A stretch of DNA of 38,106 nt from assembly GCA_028277985.1 (NCBI GenBank), contig JANQFG010000260.1, positions 1 through 38,106 on the forward strand, in the 5' to 3' direction. Below are positions 23,088-30,418 of this stretch, in pieces; the first letter of the stretch is position 1; every line of letters starts with the position of its first letter. Source of the DNA: a bacterium (GTDB taxonomy: Bacteria > Desulfobacterota > DSWW01). Position numbers and translations under genes: made by a program. The notes under the pieces were generated by a model. The model did no database searches, was not told where the DNA came from, and saw nothing but the letters and a program-made list of their open reading frames with translations.

Positions 23088-24236
23088 ATGCGAAGATGGA
23101 AAGCGTCTCTGATTCTGCCTCTTGCGATCCTGCTGATCCCTGCCTCGACTCCGGCGGAAAGCGAGGATCCGGATCCCGCGTCTCAGCTCATGCGTCTGTC
23201 CGAGGCGATCAAGAAGGCGAAGAAAGAGGCCCGTTTCGAAGCCGAGCAGACCGTGTTCGCCTTCAGCAGGAACAAGACGGTTGTTACCCGTTTCAAGGTG
23301 CAGTATGCCTATCCCTACCGAAAGCGAGAATGTATCGAAGGACCGGAAGAGAACCGGTTCGTCACGTTCGAGGATGAAAAACACATTTGGACCTATTTCC
23401 CCGCACGCAAACTCGTGGTGAAGGAGCCGCTCCGGGATGAAGACAGCCCCTTCCCGCTCCGCCCCACAGAAGACCTCGACTTCCTGATGAAGAATTATCG
23501 GTTCCAGGTCGTAGGTCCGGTCCCTACCGAGGGTGGGCAGTGCAGGGTCGTCTCGTTCATTCCGAAGCAGGGGGATCGACCGCGCAGGGAATGGTGGCTG
23601 GAGGAGAGGTGGAACGTACCGGTCCGGGTGAACGTGTCCTCGAGCGAAGGCAAGCCCGCGTACATGAAGCAACTGCGGGACATCCGCTGGAACGCGGAGC
23701 TTGAGCCGGAAAGCATCCGGCTGAGGGTTCCCAGGGATTCGAGTATCGTCGAGGTCAGGGAGCAGGAGAACCTCACGATCGAGGAAGCCCAAAGAATGAT
23801 TAAGCGCAACGTGGTTCTTCCCTATATGATTCCCGTCGGGTACAGGCCTCACGACGTCGTGGTGCGCTGGGAGCAATCAAGAGTCTGCCTGCAGATCATT
23901 TACTCGGACGGGCTGAGCAGTGTGTCCTTTTTCCAGACATGGCCCAATCAGGAAACGAAGAAATCCCAGACCGACCCGCAGCCTTCAACAGAGGGGATTC
24001 CACCGGCCTTCACAACCTGGCAGAGGGGCGGGATCAACATCATCACGGTTCCGGGTCCCGGCGGGCGGGCCGTCCTCGTCGGCGATGTTCACAAGGACCG
24101 GCTGACCGAGATGGCCGAGTCGTTCCGGTCTGCTCTGCGGGAATCGCTCCGCAAGACCCTGAGCGAGTCGTTGCACCAGAAGCCCCCTATACCTGCTTCG
24201 CCCCCTTCGGCCCCCGATCCCCTTGACAATCCTTAG
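23088..24236 (+). CDS. rseB: RseB/MucB-like sigma-E regulatory protein
   Basis: A 382-residue periplasmic protein with a Sec signal peptide (MRRWKASLILPLAILLIPASTPA, cleavage about residue 23). The large N-terminal domain (about 30-235) has a LolA-like half-barrel pattern: FEAEQTVFAFSRNKTVVTRFKV, HIWTYFPARKLVVKEPL, LMKNYRFQVVG, CRVVSFIPKQG. The small C-terminal domain ends in GGINIITVPGPGGRAVLVGDV, as in RseB/MucB, which bind the anti-sigma periplasmic part and sense envelope lipid or misfolded-porin signals. A proline-rich tail follows (PPIPASPPSAPDP). It is 12 bases after the anti-sigma gene, closing a three-gene operon. Confidence 0.88.
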   Translation: MRRWKASLILPLAILLIPASTPAESEDPDPASQLMRLSEAIKKAKKEARFEAEQTVFAFSRNKTVVTRFKVQYAYPYRKRECIEGPEENRFVTFEDEKHIWTYFPARKLVVKEPLRDEDSPFPLRPTEDLDFLMKNYRFQVVGPVPTEGGQCRVVSFIPKQGDRPRREWWLEERWNVPVRVNVSSSEGKPAYMKQLRDIRWNAELEPESIRLRVPRDSSIVEVREQENLTIEEAQRMIKRNVVLPYMIPVGYRPHDVVVRWEQSRVCLQIIYSDGLSSVSFFQTWPNQETKKSQTDPQPSTEGIPPAFTTWQRGGINIITVPGPGGRAVLVGDVHKDRLTEMAESFRSALRESLRKTLSESLHQKPPIPASPPSAPDPLDNP

Positions 24237-24351
24237 AGGGTTCCATTAGGTTCCTCCCCCGAAAGCTGCCGTCGACCTCCTATCGCTCCCGATCCTCATG
24301 GGCCACACCCGGAGAGTGGTCGTGCGACCGAGTTTTGGTCCTTCAAATGCA

Positions 24352-24378
24352 TTGACAAGTTCCGTCTATTGTTATAAT
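24352..24378 (+). promoter_or_regulatory. Candidate promoter of rph-rdgB
   Basis: A perfect TTGACA (24352-24357) and a perfect TATAAT (24373-24378), but only 15 bases apart. An overlapping TAATTA gives 17. It lies in a clearly AT-rich stretch 40-65 bases before the rph start. One of these is very likely used. Confidence 0.55.
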
Positions 24379-24418
24379 TAGATTTGTACAAATACGGCAA
24401 TATATAAATAAAGATTTT

Positions 24419-25150
24419 ATGAGAATCGATCAGCGCAAACCGAACGAACTGAGACCGGTCACGATCGAGCGTGGGGTGCTCGATCACCCGGAGGGATCCT
24501 GTCACATCCGGTTGGGACGTACCTGGGCGTTGTGCACCGCCTCGGTTGAGGAAGACGTACCCGAGTTCCTGGTCGGGCGGGGATCCGGTTGGGTGACCGC
24601 CGAATACAGCATGCTGCCCCGGGCGACGAAAACACGTTCCCGTCGCGAAAGGGCGCCCGCTGCGGTTCGAGGTCGCACGGCAGAGATTCAGAGAATGATA
24701 GGTCGCTGCCTGCGATCGGTCACGGACCTCAAAGGTTTGGAAGGGTTCACGGTCAGGATCGACTGCGACGTGATCCAGGCGGATGGCGGCACTCGAACGG
24801 CCTGCGTTACGGGAGCCTTTGTTGCGCTGGCCGAGGCGTTTGCCCATCTCAGGGAATCGGGTGGATTGAAGAGAATACCGCTGCGGGACACGATCGCCGC
24901 AGTCAGCGTCGGGCTCGTCGACTCCACGACCTACCTTGACCTCTGCTACGAGGAGGATGCAAAGGCGCAAGTCGACCTGAACCTGGCGATGACGGGTAAG
25001 GGGTTATGGGTGGAAATACAGGGGACGGCCGAACAGGAGCCGTTCTCCACGAAGAAGATGAACGAGATGATGAGCTTGGGGACGGAAGGCATCGAACAAC
25101 TGATGCAAGCCCAGCGGATCGCACTCAACGGGTTGAGGTTGGAATTTTAG
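24419..25150 (+). CDS. rph: Ribonuclease PH
   Basis: 243 residues, the normal size. It trims the 3' ends of tRNA precursors by phosphorolysis. Diagnostic blocks: MRIDQRKPNELRPVTIERG, HPEGSCHIRLGRTWALCTASVEEDVPEF, GWVTAEYSMLPRATKTRSRRE, RTAEIQRMIGRCLRSV, DCDVIQADGGTRTACVTGAFVAL and EIQGTAEQEPFS. The ATG at 24419 has only a weak ribosome site (AAAGA). It is 10 bases before rdgB, and the tRNA array follows, which suits its function. Confidence 0.97.
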   Translation: MRIDQRKPNELRPVTIERGVLDHPEGSCHIRLGRTWALCTASVEEDVPEFLVGRGSGWVTAEYSMLPRATKTRSRRERAPAAVRGRTAEIQRMIGRCLRSVTDLKGLEGFTVRIDCDVIQADGGTRTACVTGAFVALAEAFAHLRESGGLKRIPLRDTIAAVSVGLVDSTTYLDLCYEEDAKAQVDLNLAMTGKGLWVEIQGTAEQEPFSTKKMNEMMSLGTEGIEQLMQAQRIALNGLRLEF

Positions 25151-25160
25151 AAGGGGAGGA

Positions 25161-25784
25161 ATGATGGCGACAGAGAAGACCGAGATGATTTTGGGAACGC
25201 GAAACCACGGCAAGATTGCCGAGTTTCGGTCCCTGTTCAAGGGGATGCACATAAAGCTTCTGTCCTTCTACGATTTCCCGGAGGTCCCACCGGTCGTGGA
25301 AGACGGGAAGACCTTTCAACAGAACGCGGCCAAGAAGGCGAAATCGATCGCCAAGGCGACCGGCAGGATCGCGGTATCGGATGATTCCGGGCTGGAGGTT
25401 GATTTCCTGGACGCGGTGCCCGGTGTCTACAGCGCCCGTTTTGCAGGCGAAAAAGCGACGGACCGTGACAATGCGCGTAAGGTCCTCAAGATGCTCGACG
25501 GCGTGCCCTGGGACAAGAGGACGGCGAGGTTCGTCTGTGTCATCTGTGCCTCCACATCGAGAGGCAAGACCGTATACGCTGAAGGAACTTGCACGGGAAA
25601 GATCAGCTTCGAGATGCGCGGGTCCCACGGATTCGGCTATGATCCGATCTTCATTCCGGACGGCTACCAGCTGACCATGGCGGAGATGGAGCCGGAACTG
25701 AAGAACAAGATCAGCCACCGCGCCGACGCGATGAAGAATTTCCGCAAGGTCCTGAAAGGCTTTCTCGACTCGCGGAAGAAATAG
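25161..25784 (+). CDS. rdgB: RdgB/HAM1 non-canonical purine NTP pyrophosphatase
   Basis: 207 residues. It hydrolyses dITP, dXTP and ITP to monophosphates, keeping deaminated purines out of DNA and RNA. Motifs: MILGTRNHGKIAEFRSL, VEDGKTFQQNAAKKAKSIA, AVSDDSGLEVDFLDAVPGVYSARFAG and SHGFGYDPIFIPDG (the family ends of the substrate pocket). The start is ATG 25161 or the next codon, ATG 25164, both after AGGGGAGGA. It is coupled to rph with a 10-base gap, the usual rph-rdgB pairing. Confidence 0.97.
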   Translation: MMATEKTEMILGTRNHGKIAEFRSLFKGMHIKLLSFYDFPEVPPVVEDGKTFQQNAAKKAKSIAKATGRIAVSDDSGLEVDFLDAVPGVYSARFAGEKATDRDNARKVLKMLDGVPWDKRTARFVCVICASTSRGKTVYAEGTCTGKISFEMRGSHGFGYDPIFIPDGYQLTMAEMEPELKNKISHRADAMKNFRKVLKGFLDSRKK

Positions 25785-26010
25785 ACCCTCCCCTCAAGGA
25801 CGGCTCGATTCCTTCCTGATCGAATCGCGCAACCCGATCGATTCGGTACGGTTTGGTACGCTTCTCCGCGCTCGCCTACGGAGTTCCAGGCGGGTTGGTC
25901 GTGGGTTCTTCTCCTTGAAAACGGCCGGGAAACAACCGGTTATTTGAATCTTTCTTCGATTTGTGTTAATCAAGTAGGGATACCGACAAAGCGGTGTGGA
26001 TTCGGACAAA
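25785..26010. other. Intergenic region before the tRNA array
   Basis: 226 bases with no gene seen. A possible weak promoter (TTGAAT at 25944-25949, 17 bases, TAATCA at 25967-25972) would feed the tRNA array from tRNA-Pro onward. No strong terminator for rdgB was found. Confidence 0.4.
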
Positions 26011-26088
<78 letters not shown>

Positions 26089-26162
26089 TCCTCCCCAAAC
26101 CGGCGGTAGTTCGAGAGAAGTGGCGAGGGGACAGGAAGTCCTTCCGGGAGGAGAAAGGTTAG

Positions 26163-26238
<76 letters not shown>

Positions 26239-26323
26239 GCATGGAAGAACGGCCGAAGAGGCCGCAAGAGAGCCCCCGAGATCTTCGTTCCATCCGTAGT
26301 GCCGGTCCGATGGATGCTGTATG

Positions 26324-26400
26324 GTGAGTGTAGCTCAGGCGGTTAGAGCACTAGGTTGTGGCCCTAGAGGTCGAGGGTTCGAGTCCCTTCACTCACCCCA
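26324..26400 (+). tRNA. tRNA-His (anticodon GTG), CCA encoded
   Basis: Acceptor GTGAGTG pairs with CACTCAC. The preceding G at 26323 can pair with discriminator C73 as the encoded G-1 typical of bacterial tRNA-His. Anticodon stem CTAGG/CCTAG holds TTGTGGC with GTG. CCA is encoded. Confidence 0.95.
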
Positions 26401-26422
26401 TTGACAAAAAAGAAAGATCTGT

Positions 26423-26499
<77 letters not shown>

Positions 26500-26582
26500 A
26501 TATACGCACCATCTGTTCGGAAGGGATTTCTCCAGGGGTTCGCGTTGACAACCGTCACGAGGGGGGGCGGACTACTCCCCGA

Positions 26583-26658
26583 GGGCCGTTAGCTCAATTG
26601 GTAGAGCAACTGACTCTTAATCAGTAGGTTCGGGGTTCGAGACCCTGACGGCCCACCA
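26583..26658 (+). tRNA. tRNA-Lys (anticodon CTT), CCA encoded
   Basis: Acceptor GGGCCGT pairs with ACGGCCC. Anticodon stem ACTGA/TCAGT holds CTCTTAA with CTT. T-arm CGGGG-TTCGAGA-CCCTG, then A-CCA. Last of the five-gene array, closed by a strong terminator. Confidence 0.94.
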
Positions 26659-26663
26659 TGCGG

Positions 26664-26708
26664 AAAGGGGACGCGGAAGGCAGGCTTCCGCGTCCCCTTT
26701 TCCTTTTC
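26664..26708 (+). terminator. Strong Rho-independent terminator of the tRNA array
   Basis: A perfect 16-bp stem (26664-26679 with 26685-26700; core GGGGACGCGGAAG) around the loop GCAGG, followed by TTCCTTTT. The stem begins with AAA, so it may work in both directions. Confidence 0.92.
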
Positions 26709-26726
26709 GCCAGTTGAGAAAGTGTT

Positions 26727-26755
26727 TTGCGCTTCGCGGGAGAGATCGTTACAAT
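26727..26755 (+). promoter_or_regulatory. Candidate promoter for tRNA-Leu and the tig-clpP operon
   Basis: TTGCGC (26727-26732), 17 bases, TACAAT (26750-26755). It lies just after the strong terminator and 111 bases before tRNA-Leu. A TATGAT follows at 26759-26764 as an alternative -10. Confidence 0.5.
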
Positions 26756-26865
26756 GTTATGATAGCCCCTCCAAGCACGAGCTCGTCTGCAACCAGAGCC
26801 CGTTCGGAACAACGAATGGGTGAGGTCGTTTCCGGTCTTCAACAGGGTAGTGGCGGCGGAAGAGT

Positions 26866-26948
26866 GCGAGAGTGGCGGAACTGGCAGACGCACTGGATTT
26901 AGGATCCAGCGGGCAACCGTGGGGGTTCGAATCCCCCCTCTCGCACCA
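26866..26948 (+). tRNA. tRNA-Leu (anticodon TAG), CCA encoded
   Basis: An 83-nt class II tRNA with a long variable arm (GCGGGCAACCGT). Acceptor GCGAGAG pairs with CTCTCGC. Anticodon stem CTGGA/TCCAG holds TTTAGGA with TAG. It lies 99 bases before tig and is likely in the same transcript. Confidence 0.94.
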
Positions 26949-27047
26949 GTTTGGTTATTGATTGGGAAGGATGTCCAACTTCATATGAGGTGCCTGCATC
27001 AAAGGTAGTTGTAAAAGCGGTCCGTACAAAGAGGGGAGAGGTGTACC

Positions 27048-28340
27048 ATGAAAACCGAAGTTGAGGATCTGGGAGGGTCCCAGAAGAAGATCATCTGTGA
27101 AATCCCGTCCGACGAGGTTCAGAAGGAATTCGACAAGCAATGCAAGACGCTTGCCCGGGAGGTGGAAGTTCGGGGATTCCGCAAAGGCAAGGCCCCCCCA
27201 AGCATTATCAAGCGCTACTTCCGTCAGCAGATCCAGCAGGAGGTGGCCTCCCAGCTTGTTTCCTCCTCTCTGGAGGAGGCCCTGAAAGAGCATTCCCTCA
27301 CGCCCCTCGGGGAACCGGACATCGACGCGCCTGCCATCGAGGAGGAAAAAGACTATTCCTTCAGCATCACCCTGGACGTGAAGCCGGAAATCGAGATCGG
27401 TGACTATGAAGGCATCGAGCTCGAAGAAGAGCCCACCGACGTGGAGGAGGAGGAGCTCCAGAAGTCGCTCGAGGAGCTCCAGAAGGCCCACGGGGACCTG
27501 AAACCGATTGAAGAGGATCGGAGCATCGTGGAGGGGGACACGGCCCTGGTCGACTACAATGCGTTCCTGGATGACGAGGCCCTCCCGGACCATGAAAGGA
27601 AGGACGTCTACATGGAGATCACGTCCTCCTCGGTCAAAGAGGACGTGCAGGAAGCGCTCCTTGGTGCCAAGGTCGGGGACGAGCGAAAGATGGATGTAGA
27701 CTACCCGGAAAACTACCTGGACAAGAAGATCGCCGGGAAAAAAGTCGAATACCGGCTCCAGGTCAAAAAGATCCTTGTCAAGGAACTGCCCAAATTGGAC
27801 GATGAATTTGCTAAGGATGTGGGCTCCTACGAGACCCTGGACGCGCTGAAGGACAAGCTGCGGGAAGAGATCGGCAAGGAGAAAAAGGCCCGAAGCCGAA
27901 GAGCCATCGAGGAGTCCTTGCTCGAGGTGATTGTCGACAGAAACGCATTCGAAGCACCGCGTTCCCTTGTCGAGGCCCGGCATGCCCAGATGATGAAGGA
28001 TGCAAGAATCCACTTCCTGACCAAAGGTCTCCAGATGGAAGAGGCGAGCGAGGACTACCAGAAATTGGAGGCGAATCTGGAGAGTCTTGCCGAACGAGAC
28101 TTGAAGAAACACCTGCTCATCGAGGCGATTGCCAAAAAAGAATCCATCCAGGTTTCCGATGCCGAGATGGAGGAGAAGATCAAGGAAATCGCCGAGCAGC
28201 ACGAGCAGAGTCTGGAGAAGGTAAAGGCGGATATTCAGAAGGAGGAGAACGGTCTCGAGAACTTCCGCTCGAACCTGCTCAGAGGAAAGACGCTTGATTT
28301 TCTGTTGTCGAAAGCTACAATAAAAGATAAGGGAAAATAG
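27048..28340 (+). CDS. tig: Trigger factor (ribosome-bound chaperone/prolyl isomerase)
   Basis: 430 residues, normal for the family. The N-terminal ribosome-binding domain carries the signature GFRKGKAPPSIIKRYF (about 45-60), which docks on ribosomal protein L23. The middle PPIase (FKBP-like) domain spans about 150-235 (IVEGDTALVDYNAFLDDE, LLGAKVGDERKMDVDYPENY); several usual FKBP residues are divergent, so isomerase activity is not certain. A long helical C-terminal chaperone arm follows. A strong ribosome site (GAGGGGAGAGG) precedes the ATG. It heads the tig-clpP-clpX(-lon) protease locus and folds nascent chains in the cytoplasm. Confidence 0.97.
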   Translation: MKTEVEDLGGSQKKIICEIPSDEVQKEFDKQCKTLAREVEVRGFRKGKAPPSIIKRYFRQQIQQEVASQLVSSSLEEALKEHSLTPLGEPDIDAPAIEEEKDYSFSITLDVKPEIEIGDYEGIELEEEPTDVEEEELQKSLEELQKAHGDLKPIEEDRSIVEGDTALVDYNAFLDDEALPDHERKDVYMEITSSSVKEDVQEALLGAKVGDERKMDVDYPENYLDKKIAGKKVEYRLQVKKILVKELPKLDDEFAKDVGSYETLDALKDKLREEIGKEKKARSRRAIEESLLEVIVDRNAFEAPRSLVEARHAQMMKDARIHFLTKGLQMEEASEDYQKLEANLESLAERDLKKHLLIEAIAKKESIQVSDAEMEEKIKEIAEQHEQSLEKVKADIQKEENGLENFRSNLLRGKTLDFLLSKATIKDKGK

Positions 28341-28362
28341 CACGAAAGTGAGAAGCGACCCT

Positions 28363-28965
28363 ATGAATCTCATTCCGATTGTTGTTGAGCAGACCAGCCG
28401 CGGCGAACGTTCCTACGACATCTACTCGCGACTCCTGAAGGACAGGATCATATTCATAGGCACGCCGATCGTGGATGAGATCTCCAACATCGTGATCGCG
28501 CAGATGCTCTTTCTCGAGAGTGAGGATCCGGACAAGGACATTCATATTTATCTGAACACCCCGGGCGGTTCCGTGACGGCGGGCCTTGCGATATATGACA
28601 CGATGCAATACGTCAAGCCGCCGATCTCCACGATCTGCATTGGACAAGGGGCGAGCATGGGTGCCTTGCTCCTGGCGGCGGGAGAGAAGGGGAAGCGTTA
28701 CGCACTGCCTCACTCGAGGATTCTGATTCACCAGCCCATGGGAGGTTTCCAGGGGCAGGCAACGGACATCGACATTCATGCTCGGGAGATCTTGCGAATG
28801 CGAGAAGAGTTGAACGAGATTCTCGCAAGACACACGGGTCAACCTCTGGACAGACTCCAGGTGGACACGGAGCGGGATTTCTTCATGACCGGAGAGCAGG
28901 CGAAAGAGTACGGCATCATCGACGAAGTCGTGACGAAGAAGATGTCGGTATCTGAGAAGAGTTGA
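28363..28965 (+). CDS. clpP: ATP-dependent Clp protease proteolytic subunit
   Basis: 200 residues from ATG 28363; an in-frame GTG at 28348 is less likely because family members start MNLIPIVVEQT. Catalytic triad Ser98 (GQGASMGALLLAAG), His123 (ILIHQPMGG) and Asp172 (DTERD). The LNTPGGSVTAGLAIYD block forms the oxyanion region. No long propeptide is seen. It makes a tetradecameric chamber fed by ClpX, the next gene. The gene begins 22 bases after tig. Confidence 0.98.
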   Translation: MNLIPIVVEQTSRGERSYDIYSRLLKDRIIFIGTPIVDEISNIVIAQMLFLESEDPDKDIHIYLNTPGGSVTAGLAIYDTMQYVKPPISTICIGQGASMGALLLAAGEKGKRYALPHSRILIHQPMGGFQGQATDIDIHAREILRMREELNEILARHTGQPLDRLQVDTERDFFMTGEQAKEYGIIDEVVTKKMSVSEKS

Positions 28966-29040
28966 GAGGGTTTCCGTAACCGGAGAAGCTAGAAAGGTTC
29001 GACAGGATTTCGAGAGAAAACTTGTCATTGGAGGTTCGGC

Positions 29041-30297
29041 GTGAGCAGAAAAGGCAGCTATGACCACACGGGGAAACTGGTCTGTTCCTTCTGTGGAAAG
29101 AGCCAGGATGAGGTCCGCAAGCTGATCGCGGGTCCCACGGTATACATCTGCGATGAATGTATCGAGCTCTGCAATGAGATCATTGCCGAAGAGTGCGAGC
29201 AGGAGGACCATCGCAAACGCGGGGCAGCACTCCCGAAGCCGCACGAGATCAAGGCCTTCCTGGACGAGTACGTGATCGGCCAGGAGCGAGCCAAGAAGAT
29301 GCTCTCTGTCGCGGTCTACAACCACTACAAGAGAATCCAGCAACCCCAGGGCGCGGACAATGTTGAGCTCCAGAAGAGCAACATCCTGCTCGTCGGGCCC
29401 ACCGGGTCCGGCAAGACCCTGATGGCGCAGACCCTGGCCCGTTTTCTGAACGTGCCTTTCACGATTGCCGATGCTACGAGCCTGACTGAGGCCGGCTATG
29501 TGGGCGAGGACGTGGAGAACATCATCCTCAACCTGCTCCAGGCGGCCGACTACGATATCGAGAAGACCCAGAGGGGAATCGTCTACATCGACGAGATCGA
29601 CAAGATCTCGCGCAAGTCGGACAGCCCCTCGATCACCCGGGACGTTTCCGGTGAAGGTGTGCAGCAGGCACTTCTGAAGATCATCGAGGGCTGCACCGCA
29701 TCCGTGCCTCCCAAGGGGGGCAGGAAACACCCGCAGCAGGATTTCCTGCAGATCGACACGACCCACATCCTGTTCATCTGCGGAGGGGCCTTCCACGGTC
29801 TCGAGTCGATCATCGAACGGCGCGTGCGCGCCAAGACGATGGGATTCGGTGCGGAGATCCAATCCAGGGTCGAACGGAAGATCGGGGACATCCTGGGCCT
29901 CAACGAACCACAGGATCTGCTCAAGTACGGGCTGATACCGGAGTTCATCGGGCGTCTTCCGGTGATCGCCACCCTGGACGACCTCACCGAAGACGATCTC
30001 GTCAAGATCCTCACACAGCCGCGAAACGCGATCACCCGCCAGTATCAGAGGCTTTTCGATCTGGACGGCGTGGCCCTGCGGTTCGCCCCCGACGCCCTGC
30101 AGTCGGTCGCCCGAGAGGCCATCCAGAAGGGGACCGGTGCCAGGGGACTGCGAGCCATCCTCGAGCAGCGTATGCTGGACATCATGTACACGATTCCGAC
30201 GCTGGAGGATGTGAAAGAGTGCATCGTGAACCGGGAAGTGATCCAGAAGAAGGCCGAGCCGATCCTTGTCTTCGAGAAGCAGCAGGAGACAGCCTAG
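29041..30297 (+). CDS. clpX: ClpX, ATPase subunit of the Clp protease
   Basis: 418 residues starting at GTG 29041 with TTGGAGG upstream. The N-terminal zinc-binding domain has Cys15-X2-Cys18 and Cys37-X2-Cys40 (CSFC, CDEC). The AAA+ core holds Walker A GPTGSGKT (119-126), Walker B VYIDEIDK (181-188) and the loop KTMGFGAE at about 265-272, which aligns with the IGF loop that docks on ClpP (here MGF). It unfolds tagged substrates and feeds ClpP. It follows clpP by 75 bases, with no terminator seen between them. Confidence 0.98.
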   Translation: MSRKGSYDHTGKLVCSFCGKSQDEVRKLIAGPTVYICDECIELCNEIIAEECEQEDHRKRGAALPKPHEIKAFLDEYVIGQERAKKMLSVAVYNHYKRIQQPQGADNVELQKSNILLVGPTGSGKTLMAQTLARFLNVPFTIADATSLTEAGYVGEDVENIILNLLQAADYDIEKTQRGIVYIDEIDKISRKSDSPSITRDVSGEGVQQALLKIIEGCTASVPPKGGRKHPQQDFLQIDTTHILFICGGAFHGLESIIERRVRAKTMGFGAEIQSRVERKIGDILGLNEPQDLLKYGLIPEFIGRLPVIATLDDLTEDDLVKILTQPRNAITRQYQRLFDLDGVALRFAPDALQSVAREAIQKGTGARGLRAILEQRMLDIMYTIPTLEDVKECIVNREVIQKKAEPILVFEKQQETA

Positions 30298-30359
30298 GGC
30301 GGTTGCCGTCCACGCCGCATCCGGGTGGCGCCCGGAAAATTTCCCGCAGGACTAACAAG

Positions 30360-30388
30360 TTGGCGCCCATCGGCCGATAAAGTAAACA
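30360..30388 (+). promoter_or_regulatory. Candidate promoter of lon
   Basis: TTGGCG (30360-30365), 17 bases, TAAACA (30383-30388). The gap before lon also contains the octamer TGGCGCCC twice, at 30326-30333 and 30361-30368, the second overlapping the -35. No classic heat-shock or CIRCE element was found. The hexamers are weak. Confidence 0.28.
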
Positions 30389-30418
30389 GACTCTGGGCCT
30401 TACGAACAGAGAGCGGCT

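Noticed and set aside
24310..24345. GGTC-GTGC-GACC hairpin followed by GAGTTTT as terminator of the sigma-E operon
   Set aside because: The stem is only four or five base pairs and the T-run is short and offset; not convincing.
26955..29862. Minus-strand open frames opposite tig, clpP and clpX
   Set aside because: Antisense shadows of strongly conserved housekeeping genes; no ribosome site or recognisable protein.
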